Assembly (NCBI GenBank): GCA_030077755.1
Contig: JAQJZZ010000002.1
Location: 1,054,001 to 1,118,000, forward strand
Direction of reading: 5' to 3'
Length of the DNA: 64,000 nucleotides
Source: Filosporella fistucella
Taxonomy: Eukaryota > Ascomycota > Leotiomycetes > Helotiales
This document shows positions 35,278 through 46,877 of the stretch, piece by piece. The translations under genes and the position numbers were made by a program. How positions within the stretch are numbered: position 1 is the first letter of the stretch; each line of letters starts with the position of its first letter. Below the pieces are notes generated by a model. That model was not told the origin of the DNA. It made no database searches and was given only the letters and a program-made list of their open reading frames with translations.

Positions 35278-36024
35278 ATGTACCTCCGGCCCGTACACAC
35301 AGATCTCCATCTCCCGACCCTCTACAAATTCATTCGCAGCAACCCCTTAGGAATAATCACCACCTCTCTCCCCTCACAAACCCACCACACAATCCAAAGC
35401 TCTCACATCCCATGGATACTCGACGAAGACACCAATGGCTCCGCAAGACTAAGAGGACACATGGCACGCGCCAATCCTCAAACCAAAGCTCTCATCGAGA
35501 CAGCCACAAGGAACGGCTCAAACACCCTCCCAGAAGAGATCATGATCCTATTTAATGGACCCGTACATCACTACATAACACCTGAATTCTACACCGAGAC
35601 GAAACCTAGTACGGGAAAAGTAGTACCAACATGGAACTATAGCGCCGTTCAGATCTACGGGAAAGCAACGCTCTATTTCAACACCTCTGATCCATCTACC
35701 GATTCTTTCCTCTCAAAAGCTATCTCTGATCTGAGTAGACAGAGTGAAGAGAATATCTTTGGTTTCACGGGCAAGGAAGGTAAGGAGAAGCCATGGAGTG
35801 TAGATGAAGCGCCCGAGAGTTATGTGGGATTGTTGAAGAAAGCTATTATTGGTATTGAGATTGAGGTGTTGGATATAGCGGGGAAGTTTAAGATGAGTCA
35901 GGAGTTGGCGGTGGGGGATAGGGAGGGTGTTGTTAGGGGCTTTGAAGGGTTAGGGACGGAGGAGGGGAACGAGATTGCGGAGTGTGTGAGGGAAAGGGGA
36001 AGTTTGAAGGATAGGAAAAAGTAG
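35278..36024 (+). CDS. PaiB-like FMN-binding split-barrel protein (FMN_bind_2)
   Basis: Single exon, 248 residues, ATG at 35278 with AAA before it. Opening MYLRPVHTDLHLPTLYKFIR and NPLGIITTSLPSQ, then ARLRGHMARANPQTKAL, LFNGPVHHYITPEFY and VVPTWNYSAVQIYGKATLYF are the characteristic blocks of the PaiB family (PF04299), which adopts a pyridoxamine-phosphate-oxidase-like FMN-binding fold. In Bacillus PaiB is encoded with the acetyltransferase PaiA and affects sporulation and degradative enzyme genes; fungal members have no settled role. The gene stands divergent to the PaiA-like acetyltransferase. The 3' quarter changes to G-rich codons (GGG, GAG, GTG). Family assignment is strong; a cellular role is unknown. 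Confidence 0.88.
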   Translation: MYLRPVHTDLHLPTLYKFIRSNPLGIITTSLPSQTHHTIQSSHIPWILDEDTNGSARLRGHMARANPQTKALIETATRNGSNTLPEEIMILFNGPVHHYITPEFYTETKPSTGKVVPTWNYSAVQIYGKATLYFNTSDPSTDSFLSKAISDLSRQSEENIFGFTGKEGKEKPWSVDEAPESYVGLLKKAIIGIEIEVLDIAGKFKMSQELAVGDREGVVRGFEGLGTEEGNEIAECVRERGSLKDRKK

Positions 36025-38453
36025 GGCGTTGTGGGCTGGCTGGAAGTTTTTGGAATAGATGGTTGTTCAGGCTTATACTACAGTAACTACCTTTGGTTGA
36101 AATGATCGAGGTCTCTTTGGACTTGTAATCAAGGGGAGGTCATTTTGACTTCCCCCGAGAAGGAGTTGAAATCCACTTTCACCAGTTCATTCTACTTCTA
36201 TACTGCACTGATGCCATGATCTACATGAAGCATTACATACAAAACTCGAATTACACTCCTGTATCTATTGCCACCATACAGTCTACATCATCATCAGCTC
36301 AAACTCGACTCCTTCTCCTTCAGAAATGAACTTTTTGACTGTCCGTGATTGGTAATGACTACCACCTGCCGATGAAGCAGGGAGAAATCGGTGTATAAAT
36401 ACTCGCAGACCTCAATCAACCACAAAATCAGCATCGACGACACGGGGAAAAGAGAAGTCGACGGACTAGTTGCTGAGCATCGTCACTCCCCAGATAGCCG
36501 ACAGTTACTAGCCATCTGAAGGTAGTAGCTGTTATTCGTAGATTCAAGGGCGGAGTGCCATCTGGCTCAGCTGCGGCAATAACTGTAGATATGAATGCAC
36601 AGACGGGTATATGAGTTTGATAAGGGGTGGCGGAGGCAGAAGTTGACAACAGTCGCTCCCTACTGTCGATTTCCGAAAACGACAAAAGAAGCATCCTCAT
36701 CTTCCTAATCTATCACCATAACATCTCCACTCAACACATCAAGTCTCAAGAACCCCTATAGCGAACATAACCCCACAGTCGTAAACCATCGAGGAGCGTA
36801 AATTAAAATCTTCCCCAGCCTCTCGACTTCACTTCCTGCGTTGCGTAGCTGGGTTTCCTCCCCAGTCCCCTGAATCTTCGGCATCCTCCATGCGATAAAG
36901 AGTAGAGCATGGTCTTGATTTCATAGATGTAGATTTTGTGGAGAGAGGAAGGGACTAGGAGTGTGGATAATAGATATCAGAATCTATATGGATATTGTGG
37001 GAAGGGGGAAGAAGTTATGCGGAGATGCTTCTATATGATTTCGGTTTATCCAGTTTTCATCCGAAATTAATGAGCTTTTCCGTCGTCAACTATTTCCCCT
37101 GTCAAAAACTTCAGTAGAGAAATAGTAAATACGGAATCCCAAGAATTGACTTACACTTTCTACCCACAAGTTCCTGTTCAACACCGTGCGAGAGCAGTTG
37201 TCTATAAATTCCACCAACCTGTTGTCCTACGTCTTCGAAATATCTGACTTGTTAGGACGGAGCTGTTTGCACCCATGTGTGGCAGGATGCATTGAAACTG
37301 CCAAATATGTGGCTGAGAGCAATGGGGAAGGTGATGAGTGTTTATATACTTGTTTCCAGTATCTATTTCTATTCTAGAAGGAAGGTGAGGGCCTCAGTAA
37401 GTAGGAAAACTATTTTTTTGAATATTCGACATTCGAAAATTTCCAAAAATCAAACCCCACCTTTCGAGACTAGAGTCTCAGTTTAGTAGTTATGATTGCC
37501 AAGTGTTCGCTTTACCCCAAAAATCGAATCTCAGCCAGAATCATGGGTCAACCCTCTACACATAAGGGTATGCAAGAGAAAGAAGTGTTTTAAGATTCTG
37601 AGTGTCCAACAACCACTGTAAGAACATGATACAACTAGTCTGTGGACGTCCAGCTGACCTCTCATGTCCTGTATTTCGGCCACGGAACCAAAGGAGAAGT
37701 CGACGGGACCTTTTGTTGAGTGTAAACTGTAGCGACTACATTTCAATCATGGCAATTTAGCAAGAGAAGGGTTAAAAAGCTAGATGATTTGTGTAATGAA
37801 ATGACAATGAATGACAAAACTTCCCGTCGAGAGTAAGAGGTATTGACGACGAAATCGAGAATTTGAGGAGGTACGAAAAGCCACATGTTTAGAATGTCGG
37901 TAATCGGAGAGAAGGCAGCCGACAGTATAGAGTCTGTCCTTCATCCTCTGTACAGCGGTAGAAGACTTCAATGCATACCTGGGTGATAATATAGTTGTAA
38001 TGTCGGAAAAGACCATTGAATGGTAAATAGCCGAGGAGGAGTCTGAGCGAAAGACTTCACCTTCCTGTGCCAGATCCTAGCATCATCGTGACTGTCTATC
38101 TTGATGGTATGTGGTTGGTGGTTGTACTTTACCTATTTATATTCATACTCTTTCCGATCAATTCCCTCCGCACTTGTTCCTCGCAGTTAAGAAGTGAATT
38201 CAGATTTTGTATTAGATTACTTCGAACTGCTTGAAGTTTTCTTGTGGCCCACTTAATGTCACCATTGGTGTCTTCACAGTGTATAACCAAAATAAATATC
38301 TCAGTCGTGATGAAGATAAAGTAGAAAAATGAACGGAGATGAACGGGTAAGGGTATCAATATATTCAAGATATAGAACTAAACTCCTCAAAAACTTGTTG
38401 AAACATAACAGCCATCATCAAACCACAAGTCATTTTTCCAAAATCAAGACGAT
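36025..38453. other. Gene-free spacer
   Basis: 2.4 kb without a supported gene. A short similarity exists between about 36440-36475 and 37690-37725 (both contain GAGAAGTCGACGG followed by TTGNTGAG). It may be a relic of a repeat but is too short to classify. Open frames of 60-90 codons lack features. Confidence 0.45.
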
Positions 38454-40113
38454 CTAACGCTTGAAATATCTCTTCTCAGCGTATCTCATCGGGATATAAG
38501 AAAGAGCGGAGAACGCGAAAGCAAGTTCGAAACCGACATCACCTCCATAAGTCGTACCGCAGAGTTTTCCAATAGGTCCGGTAAACCAAACTTGTGCCAT
38601 CCCCAAAACCGCACCCATGATTCCGAAGCAGAATGCTGTGACAGCAGCGAATCCAGGCGGGAGTTTGGATGCATCCATGTAGATACTTGGATCATATCCA
38701 GCAAAACCCTTCTTATACAGAACATGCTCGGAGATAGAGATACCTTCGTAGATGGCAAGCCAGTATGCAATAAGCAACATGAAGTTTTCAAGAACAGTCA
38801 CAAAGTGACCGTAACCTGGGATGGCAATTGCGCAGTAAACGAGAGTTCCGATGAATGTCCAGATGAATCTAGGAACACGTTGAGATGCCTTGGCGAGAAG
38901 CTGAAGTGAAAGAGAGACGGAGTAGATGTTTGGGCAATTGTTGGCGACGATAGAGAGAGCCAAAATGACCAAGCAGAATTGACCGAATTTGCCCAAAGGA
39001 GGAACAATGACAGCGGCCAAAAGGCCGCCAATACCAGAGGAGTGATATCCAGTCATATAGACATTGTCGCCATCATTAGCAGCCATTGCGGTTGCAACTG
39101 CTGCTCCGAGCATCTCCGTGAAGAGAAGAGGGAAGATAAGCCCTGCAAATGTCCACAGGAAGACAGACTTGCGGGAGCGGCCTACTGGTTGATAGACGGT
39201 GTAATCTGCAGCGTATGATGTCCATCCTGTAGCAAATCCAAAGATTGAAGCTGCGAATGAAAGAGCAGATCCTGCCTCGCTCTTACCAATGCCCATTGGG
39301 ATATTATAGAAGTGACCTGACCTGGCAAATTCGCCCAAAACGATTAGGAAAATGATAAAGCACGGGATCCAACTGTATCTCTCATAGGTGTGAACGATCT
39401 TATATCCGAAAAGGGTGATGACGAACGTCAATGCTGCAATGAGGATAACGCCTGCCCATCCTGGCATATTGCCATTAACAGCATTGAAAAGTTGTGCTCC
39501 GACAATGACGTTCACGGCGCTCCATCCAACGCAAGCAAGAATGTTGAAAACAGCAATGATTTTAACACCATGATACTGAGGACTGTTAGCAGCAATCTTA
39601 CATTGATTTCGAATTGACTTACTCCGAAGAAATATCGAGACAAGACCATCTGTCTCAAACCAAACCGAGGACCAAATGTGCTGAAGAAGCAGACAGGAAT
39701 TATACCTAGAATGTTGACAAACAGAATGATAAGAATTGTGTCGATGAATCCAAGGTAGAATATGGGATAAGCGAGTGCACCAAGGGCAAAGGACTATAGT
39801 ACTATTTAGCATTGACCACCGATCATCGACAAATTCTACTTACGCTGACAACCATGTTGGCAGACAACCACATTGTACCAACTTGAGAGATGTGTGCAGT
39901 GTCACGCTCATCGCTTGGTACTCTTTCGATACCTCTTTGTTCCACACCAAACTTCCCTGCAAACCTTTGAGTCTTTGCATACCATCCATCTCCAACAACA
40001 AAGGTTTCTGCAGACACAGCACCCTCATCTGGTACATAATCGGTACTATCAAGGTGCTTCTCCTTTACTGGAGAAGCTTCAACATCGACATTGTTCTTCG
40101 AAAATGGACCCAT
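38454..40113 (-). CDS. NCS1-family purine-cytosine permease (FCY2/TPN1 type)
   Basis: Three exons (40113-39844, 39793-39623 and 39575-38454) give 520 residues with phase-0 junctions. The ATG at 40113 begins MGPFSKNNVDVEASPVKEKH; the frame upstream has no ATG. About 12 hydrophobic segments follow, including MWLSANMVVSSFALGALAYP, IDTILIILFVNILGIIPVCF and VIVPPLGKFGQFCLVILALS. NCS1-type motifs include STFGPRFGLRQMVLSRYFFG in TM3 and FATGWTSYAADYTVYQPVG in the middle of the protein. Such transporters import cytosine, purines, or vitamin B6/thiamine by proton symport across the plasma membrane. FCY2-type specificity is likely but TPN1-type (pyridoxine) cannot be excluded from sequence. The two introns are 50 and 47 bp. 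Confidence 0.92.
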
Positions 40114-42727
40114 TGTGGCGATTGTCAATCTGAATCCAAATAGACAATGAACGTCTATGGATCAATTGGGCAAAGGAATGGGCAAAGGAATGGGCGACGA
40201 CACTATATTTATCGAAGTCCGTTATGTTTCGAATCCCACTGTCTGGCTTGAAACTACATCTTGGACGACGAGACAGAACTTATTATATGAATTTGTGACA
40301 GCCTTCCCAAGTACTACTTGTGCAGGGATAATTGACAAGGGTAGCTGTTGAGAGGTCCGGACTGCGCCGCGATGGAGGGTGGAGTGAACCGTAAAATTCC
40401 CAGCCACTAAGCTTGCATGGATGTTCGAGGCTTGAGTTGGATGTTTTAGTCACTGATAAGGAATTGCAGAGACTGTTTGATCAGCATAATAGAAGGAGAC
40501 TAGAAGAGAAAGTGATCCGGGTCGTCTCAATACTCTTGATCGCTGCCACTATGCGGAGCTAGAGTGGTCCAGAGTGTGGTGATCAATATGTTATTTTTCT
40601 CCTGTTCAGATCCTCATTGAGGAAGCACAGAGTGAAGTAACGATCATACTCGGGTCACCCACTCAGCAAGACATGGCCGTTATCCTGAAGCTTGACTCGT
40701 CAGGCGCCACACTCTCGACTGTCTTGATAGCTCAGGCGAAGCTTTTACTTGGCTATACAAGCCGCACTGTAATCCAATCACACGACAGTTGGTATCTGTT
40801 TCAGTGTATTCTGTGTGGCGCCCTGCATCTTTCTGTCAATGTTGGAGATTGCAAGATGTGGATGTCCAACACCGGCCAGAACTTCCCAGGACGGCGGACG
40901 GCGACCGAGGTGCCAAGATCTGGAAGAAGAAACTTCAAGGTAAATTGGCCAGCAATTGGATGTTATGCAGCGTCTGTGAATGGAATGGGGTGAAGATTCC
41001 GTGTTTTGTGGAGATATGCAGGTCGCGCGAGAGTTCATGGTGAGTACTGCCATGGATCGGAAAGTAAAGAAGTCTTCTACAGTACGGCTTCTAGCTTGGT
41101 AGATGTCTTGGTGCAACAGGAGTCACTCCTCTTGTCCATGTGGTGTTGTAGCTTGATGCAAGATGGCCGTTTGAGTGAAGACGTCGTACTGTAAAATTAC
41201 ATAACAGATATGAGTAGATTGAGTACAATATGTCGGACGAGACTGCGAGTACTGTATGCATTGCGGGGTGGAACATGATGTGTGATGTCAAGGTGTGAGA
41301 GGAAATCCGAGTGTGGATTGTGTTCATGAGAGATGTGTGTGTGAGTGACAGAGCGTGAAAGTTGCATTTGGGTAATGTAATGCTCGCTTCGGGAAATCCG
41401 TAGCATTCGGACGATAAGAAAGTTCGTCAATTGGACCAATGAGACGAAGAGATGGTTAAGCTTTTCCCAAAAGACTGGGCGAGACCTGGGACTTTGAGTG
41501 ACCTTACCTTACCGTATTAGGACAAGCTTCATTGATGATTTGCACTGGGAAGTGGTCAAGTCAAGCCAATCCAATTTTCATCTCCAAGTCGCGCTCTTGT
41601 TTCTATTTTGTCTTTTCTCCCTTATCAAGACATGCGCATTGGACATCAATGGTCGATATATTGACCCGAAGGAGAATATCAGATAAACCCGCTACCAATC
41701 GAGCAACGTCCCAATGACGATAATTACCAAAGTCCCCGTCAATGCAGGCCGAGGCAATGCAAGGCATGGCAACTGAGAAGGCAGTGGAGGGAGAGCGGCG
41801 GCAACCTACAGTCCAACACGGGACAATGAAAGCTTGACCCGGACGCTTCCCTCCTACTGCGGCATCACCACTCAAAGTGCATGCCGCTCGCATGACGAGT
41901 CCCACCTGAGTCAGCTCCTCTCGCGCTCCTGCATTGTGAAGAAGTTGTACCTACGGTAGGTTCGAGGGGTGCGGACAAGCTTTCACACTCTGGGGCAAGC
42001 CAAGGCTGAAATTTTACCCAGAGATTGGTACGGGCAGGTTGGGGCTTTTGCTTTCCAGAATATTGTGCACGAGGTCGTTGTCTTAGAATCATTAAGGTCT
42101 CAAAAATTTCCCTATCTCTTATATCATGTCGCCGACGCATGGTCTTAGCCATTGAGGTTGGACAATTACCCACGACTCACGAGTTGACAAAACAAACCTG
42201 GAGCTGCCTATTGTCCCGTGAGCTTATTGTACATCAGAACCAAAGATACCAAGACCGTTGTGCTACTTAGATTACTGTAGCATCCCGTGACAGAACATGG
42301 CATGCTAGTTCATCTCATCCGAGCACAACGTGATCGAGTCGTGGCAATGTCAAAACCCGACCGTCTGTCTTTGAAACTGGTCTTGAATAAGGTATCGGGG
42401 TACAACCAGAGGGTTCATTGGTTCAGGAGGACCTCACGGACAGAATGCTGTGGAGCAGGAGTTGAAGGAGCCAACGGTTGGTGTAACCGTTTCCTATTTT
42501 CACTCCTTACTTCAAACATCCGACATCTCTTCACCTTGCTTGATTCCTTCTGTTAGCAAACAAATCTATTTTTTGGGAACTTCCCACTCCCTTCCTGCCA
42601 AAAAAGTCAATTGGTTGGCAGCTGTCTCTAATACATCACAAGGCTCGACGTTCAATTGCTCCAAAGCTATTTTTGTTTCGCTTGCTACTTTACACATTTG
42701 GCTGCATTCAAAGTGCAGATGCTAGCT
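40114..42727. other. Spacer between the permease and the stilbene-cluster dioxygenase
   Basis: 2.6 kb without a supported gene. It contains a 12-bp direct duplication at 40168-40191. Several 60-110 codon frames exist on both strands; none has a domain, intron structure or continuous homology signal that I can recognise. It marks the left edge of the accessory cluster. Confidence 0.45.
40168..40191. repeat. 12-bp tandem duplication GGGCAAAGGAAT
   Basis: Two perfect adjacent copies of GGGCAAAGGAAT just upstream of the permease gene. Confidence 0.85.
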
Positions 42728-44427
42728 TCATTTCACTCCATTCGAATGAGCGTTCACCAAAGCTTCCTGCCAGGCTAGTGGCTTTGCAGCTGGCTTCACG
42801 GGCCCTACAACTCCATCTTCCTTCCTCAATTCTTGCCAAGCGTCGATGTCTTTTTGTTCAACGAAATTCCCATGAAGTCCTAATCTGAGCTTCAGTGGTA
42901 GATGAATCACTGCAACTGGTCCTTTCGCTATGTTCAACGCGTCAAATATCAAAATATCGTTTCTCAACACATCCAAGTGGTTCAAAAGCGCAATCAAGTA
43001 TCCGTCGCCTTCGACTTCTGTGTCTTTCGGGACAAATATCGGCTCTTGAAAAGTGGTAGTTGGTCCAGCCCAGTATACATCTTTGACCTTCTCGTCCCAG
43101 GTGAAGTGTCCCATTACATTGAACAGCCCACCAGCAGGTGATCCACATTTTTGAAAGTCGTAAGGTCTGGTTGGGTCAATTTGTGGCTGCCAAAAGTGGT
43201 TATACTTCTTGGTCACTAAGCGGTCATCAATTCTCGAGAATTCTCCGTTGATACCAAAGACAGCAAATGGTTTGACCCTGGTATCTGATTTCGATTTAGG
43301 GTCAAAGACCCAGCGGAAGGTATCAGAGACGAGTTTGTTTCTCTTTCCTAGTGTTTCTGGCGGTGCATCTTCTGGCGGAAAGAAGAAGAATACGTTGTCG
43401 TCTGCAATAGTGAGGTCAAATACGATGTGGCCGTCTTCGTTCTCATAGCAGCCAGCCACATGCCCATGAAAGCCTGGGAGTTTTAGTAACAACTGGGACT
43501 GCGCAAAGTCGGCTTACCATTATCTGCTCTCAGCCACACAATATCCTCTGGTTTTCCTCCCCGCCTTGGTACAATTCCATATAGTTGATCCTCCTTCGGG
43601 TCCCAAGCCCAGTGATTGCCCCCCTTCTTCACCCTTTCCAGCGAGCACTTCAGAGGCGTCATTGGTAGTACCAAATAATTCTCTGATAAACCGCAGTCAT
43701 GTATCATTCCGCAGAAGGGAGCTTTATACCAACACTCCTCTGTTTTCTTCCCATCTTTATCAATGGTATAAACCACAATGTCGCAACTAGCATCATGCCC
43801 ATCTCCTCCCGCCTCATACCCAAAACATACCATCTCTCCAGTCACAGGATCGAATTTCGGATGAGCAGTAAACGTTGGACTCGAAACCTGGCCCTCAAAA
43901 TCATATCTTCCAATGGTCTCCAGTGTAATAGGATCCATCGAAAACGGCGGCCCATCCTCTTTCGTTGCCAACAACATTCCCCTCCAGAACACAACATTAG
44001 TATTCGACACCGTCCTAATGACACCCTTCACCATCTCACTATCCGTGTACAAATTCCTATACTTCCCAAACAAACTCCTCCTCTCCTTGGTCTCCGCCTT
44101 AAAGCGATCAGTCTTCACATACCGCTGCTTGAAATCCACATGTCCATTCTCAAATCTGAAAGCAGATACATTCCCATCTCCACTAAAATGTATATCTTCT
44201 TCAAACAGAGGAGGAAATCGATGATCAGGTTGGATACGGTAGAATGTCCCATTTATATCTTTAGGGATGGTGCCCGAGACTTCGAGATCGAAAATATCGC
44301 CTTCGAGACGAGAAGGGAGATTAAAGCCTTGAAAGTACCCGGTTTGAGGGTACTTTATCTGAGAACTGGATTTACGACCAGAGACATAATTCGGTTCTTC
44401 TTTGAGGAAGGAGAAGAGGTGAGCCAT
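42728..44427 (-). CDS. Carotenoid-oxygenase family dioxygenase, lignostilbene/resveratrol-cleaving type
   Basis: Two exons (44427-43518 and 43473-42728) flank a 44-bp intron and give 551 residues. The ATG at 44427 starts [14 protein letters not shown]. The four iron-binding histidines of the seven-bladed propeller can be assigned: [39 protein letters not shown] and, near the C-terminus, LRLGLHGNF. The N-terminal [20 protein letters not shown] and [17 protein letters not shown] match the fungal branch that includes Neurospora CAO-1, which splits resveratrol and piceatannol, rather than retinal-forming CarX. The expected reaction is oxidative cleavage of the central stilbene double bond to two aromatic aldehydes. 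It is divergent to a zinc alcohol dehydrogenase across a 622-bp promoter carrying a CGG-N10-CCG element 182 bp from its start. Substrate is inference. Confidence 0.88.
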
Positions 44428-45049
44428 GCTGATTCTCCTTTCGCAACGACGCAAAACAAATCAATTCACGATTCTGAAGTCTGAATAAAAGATTCCTAAT
44501 TCATGAATCTCACATTCCATACTCTCCCATCCTATCAATTCATTCTCCAATCCATCGATATGCACACCTCAGCCTATGAAGCCCACCAACCCACATCCCC
44601 ACACGCATCGGGTCCATACTCCCGACTGAAACAGAAAGCAATAATCGAAGCACCCCGGCCTCATGTAACCGACAAAAGGGCTTCTCAGACCATAACACAA
44701 TCTTGTACCGAGTATGTAATCGATGTGGCGCTCGTTTCGGCTTGGATGTGGGTTGGAATTGTGGGTTGTGATAAGAGGGAAAGAGAGGAGGTGGTTTTAC
44801 CCCGCTACCCCGCTTAAGAAATTTGGAGGCCGACGATTTTTGGTCAAAATTAAGTGTATATTTTATTTTATTTTCTGATGCATTAATTCAAGCTTGATTT
44901 TTTTATCAACCTTGATTCTAGTCTTTGAGATTTATCATCTTACCGTCAATTGATACACAATTCAATCTTCAAATCTACCTTATCTCTTCAGACTTTCAAC
45001 AACACACCCACTCTTCCACCGATCTACCCAACATTCATCATATATCACA
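44428..45049. promoter_or_regulatory. Bidirectional promoter, dioxygenase / alcohol dehydrogenase
   Basis: 622 bp between divergent starts. Contains the CGG-N10-CCG element at 44609-44624. The ADH-side leader is rich in TCTTCA and ACCCA words. Confidence 0.6.
44609..44627. promoter_or_regulatory. CGG-N10-CCG element (extended CGGGTC-N7-CCGACT)
   Basis: CGG at 44609-44611 and CCG at 44622-44624, a spacing used by dimeric Zn2Cys6 factors. The extended form CGGGTC-N7-CCGACT is shared exactly with the element at 51761-51779. It lies 182 bp upstream of the dioxygenase start. Binding by the cluster's own regulator is inference. Confidence 0.6.
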
Positions 45050-46719
45050 ATGTCCACAGCCACGACAACAGAAACAGAAATACAACCCCAATATGAAATA
45101 CCAAAAACTCATAAAGCAGCCGTCTATGGCAAGTTTTTCCCCTCCTCCCTGAACCAAATTTGTATAAGAAGAAATGCTAATAAAATACAGATAAACCCGG
45201 TTTCTTAAGTACGAAAGTTGTTGAATTGCCTACGCCTCAGCCGGGGAAGGGACAGGTACTTGTTAGATTGAGTGTATGTATGATCTTTCTTGGAGGATCT
45301 TGAGGGGGGTGTGGAGGAGAGGGATGTGGAGTTTGGCTAAGAAAAGAAATAGCATTCTGGTGTATGCCATAGTGATTTAAGTATTATGAGGGCTGGATGG
45401 GGGTACGTTTTCTCTTTTTCCCTCTTTACCCTCCTTCCCACAACTCATCCCAGACCACAATCTAAATCTCAAAATTAACACACTTCACCCAAAGCCTCCC
45501 ACCACCCCCCATAAACCAAGTAGGCGGCCACGAAGGCGTAGGCATAATCGTATCTCTAGGCGAAGGAGCCTCAGAAAGCGGTGTGAAATTAGGTGATAGA
45601 GTAGGTATAAAATGGAATGCAGAGATGTGTGGGGAATGTCGACCTTGTATGGCTGGGTTTGATGGACATTGTGAGTTGAAGAAGTTCTCGGGGTATGTTT
45701 TTCTATTCTTTTTTTGTCACCTTTGATTTTTCCGGGACTTGAGATAGAATTGTTTGATGGGAAGAGGAGAGAGGGGAAGAGGAGGGAGGGGAAGAGGAAG
45801 AGATAGGGTGGAAATAAGAACGGGAGAGAAAGGAGGCTGATAAGAGTAGATATTACACGCCTGGTACATTCGCACAATATGCCCTCGCGCCCGCAAACTA
45901 CGTTACCCCCATCCCAGACGGCGTTGACAGCGCAGACGCAGCACCTATGCTTTGCGCTGGATTGACTGTATACTCAGCATTACTAAAATGCAATGCTAAA
46001 CCAGGAGATTGGTTAGTTTCTCTCCTCCCTCCCTTTACCTCCCTGAAGTCCCAAATCCGAATGCAAAACCAAATCCACTCTCAAAGTACTACAAATATTG
46101 ATATAAATCTATATATAGGGTCATTATCTCCGGCGCAGGAGGCGGTCTAGGCCACCTCGCCCTCCAACTCGGCATCTCAATGGGATTTAAAATAATAGGC
46201 ATAGACCACCCCTCCAAATCCGCCCTCATAAAAACATACACCCCTCACTTCCTCCCTTTCACCTCTCCCCTCCTTCCCGCGCTTCAAACCCTCACTTCCA
46301 ACGCCCTAGCGACCGCAATCCTCGTCTGCGCAGGCACAAACGCAGCGTATGCTTCTGCTCTCTCTCTCTTGGGGTTCGGAGGCACATTGGTGTGTGTAGG
46401 TATGCCAGAGGGAGAGAGTAAGTTGATTGAAGGGTGTAAACCGGGCTTGTTAGCGAGTATGCAGTTGAGGGTTGTGGGGAGTAGTGTGGGGAGTCAGAAG
46501 GAGGCGAGGGAGGTGTTGGAGTTGTGTAGGAGGGGGGAGGTGAGGACTAAAGTTAGGATTGAGAGGATGGAGGGGTTGCAGGGGGTGTTTGAGGGGATGG
46601 AGAGGGGGGAGATGGAGGGGAGGGTGTAAGTTTTTGTGTTTCTTTTCTTCGTCTTTGATGGTCTGTGTTGGGTGCGATGAGTGCTAATATAGTTGTGTAG
46701 GGTTTTGGATTTGAGTTGA
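45050..46719 (+). CDS. Zinc-containing medium-chain alcohol dehydrogenase
   Basis: Seven exons (45050-45128, 45191-45273, 45353-45402, 45495-45692, 45850-46011, 46119-46625 and 46701-46719) give 365 residues, all phases consistent. Intron 1 uses a GC donor (ATG|GCAAGT). The last exon is 19 nt and supplies the usual ending GRVVLDLS. Catalytic zinc ligands are in HSGVCHSDLSIM and GGHEGVGIIVSLG; the structural zinc lobe is CGECRPCMAGFDGHC. The NAD-binding glycine motif is VIISGAGGGLGHLALQLG. The family interconverts alcohols and aldehydes with NAD(H), and in this setting it could reduce or oxidise aromatic aldehydes released by the neighbouring dioxygenase. General fermentative ADH activity is an alternative. 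Introns are unusually many for the family in fungi, and the exon at 46119-46625 switches from C-rich to G-rich codon use midway. Confidence 0.9.
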
Positions 46720-46877
46720 TGGAGTTGAGGTTTGTCTTGAGAGTGGAATCTAGAAGGAGGATGGATAGGTTAGAGCTAGATATTTCAATATTTATCATCA
46801 AACTCAAGTGCTCAACCAGATTCTAATTTCATATCTGCTACGTCCTTAAATCCTGTCTTCCCAAAGAGATACCACAA

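Noticed and set aside
36440..37725. Possible diverged transposon copies sharing GAGAAGTCGACGG
   Set aside because: The similarity covers only about 40 bp at roughly three-quarters identity; no terminal repeats or transposase frame.
41603..42173. Minus-strand frames of about 100 codons left of the dioxygenase
   Set aside because: Overlapping frames with Arg/Ser/Cys-rich composition, no domain and no consistent splice partners.
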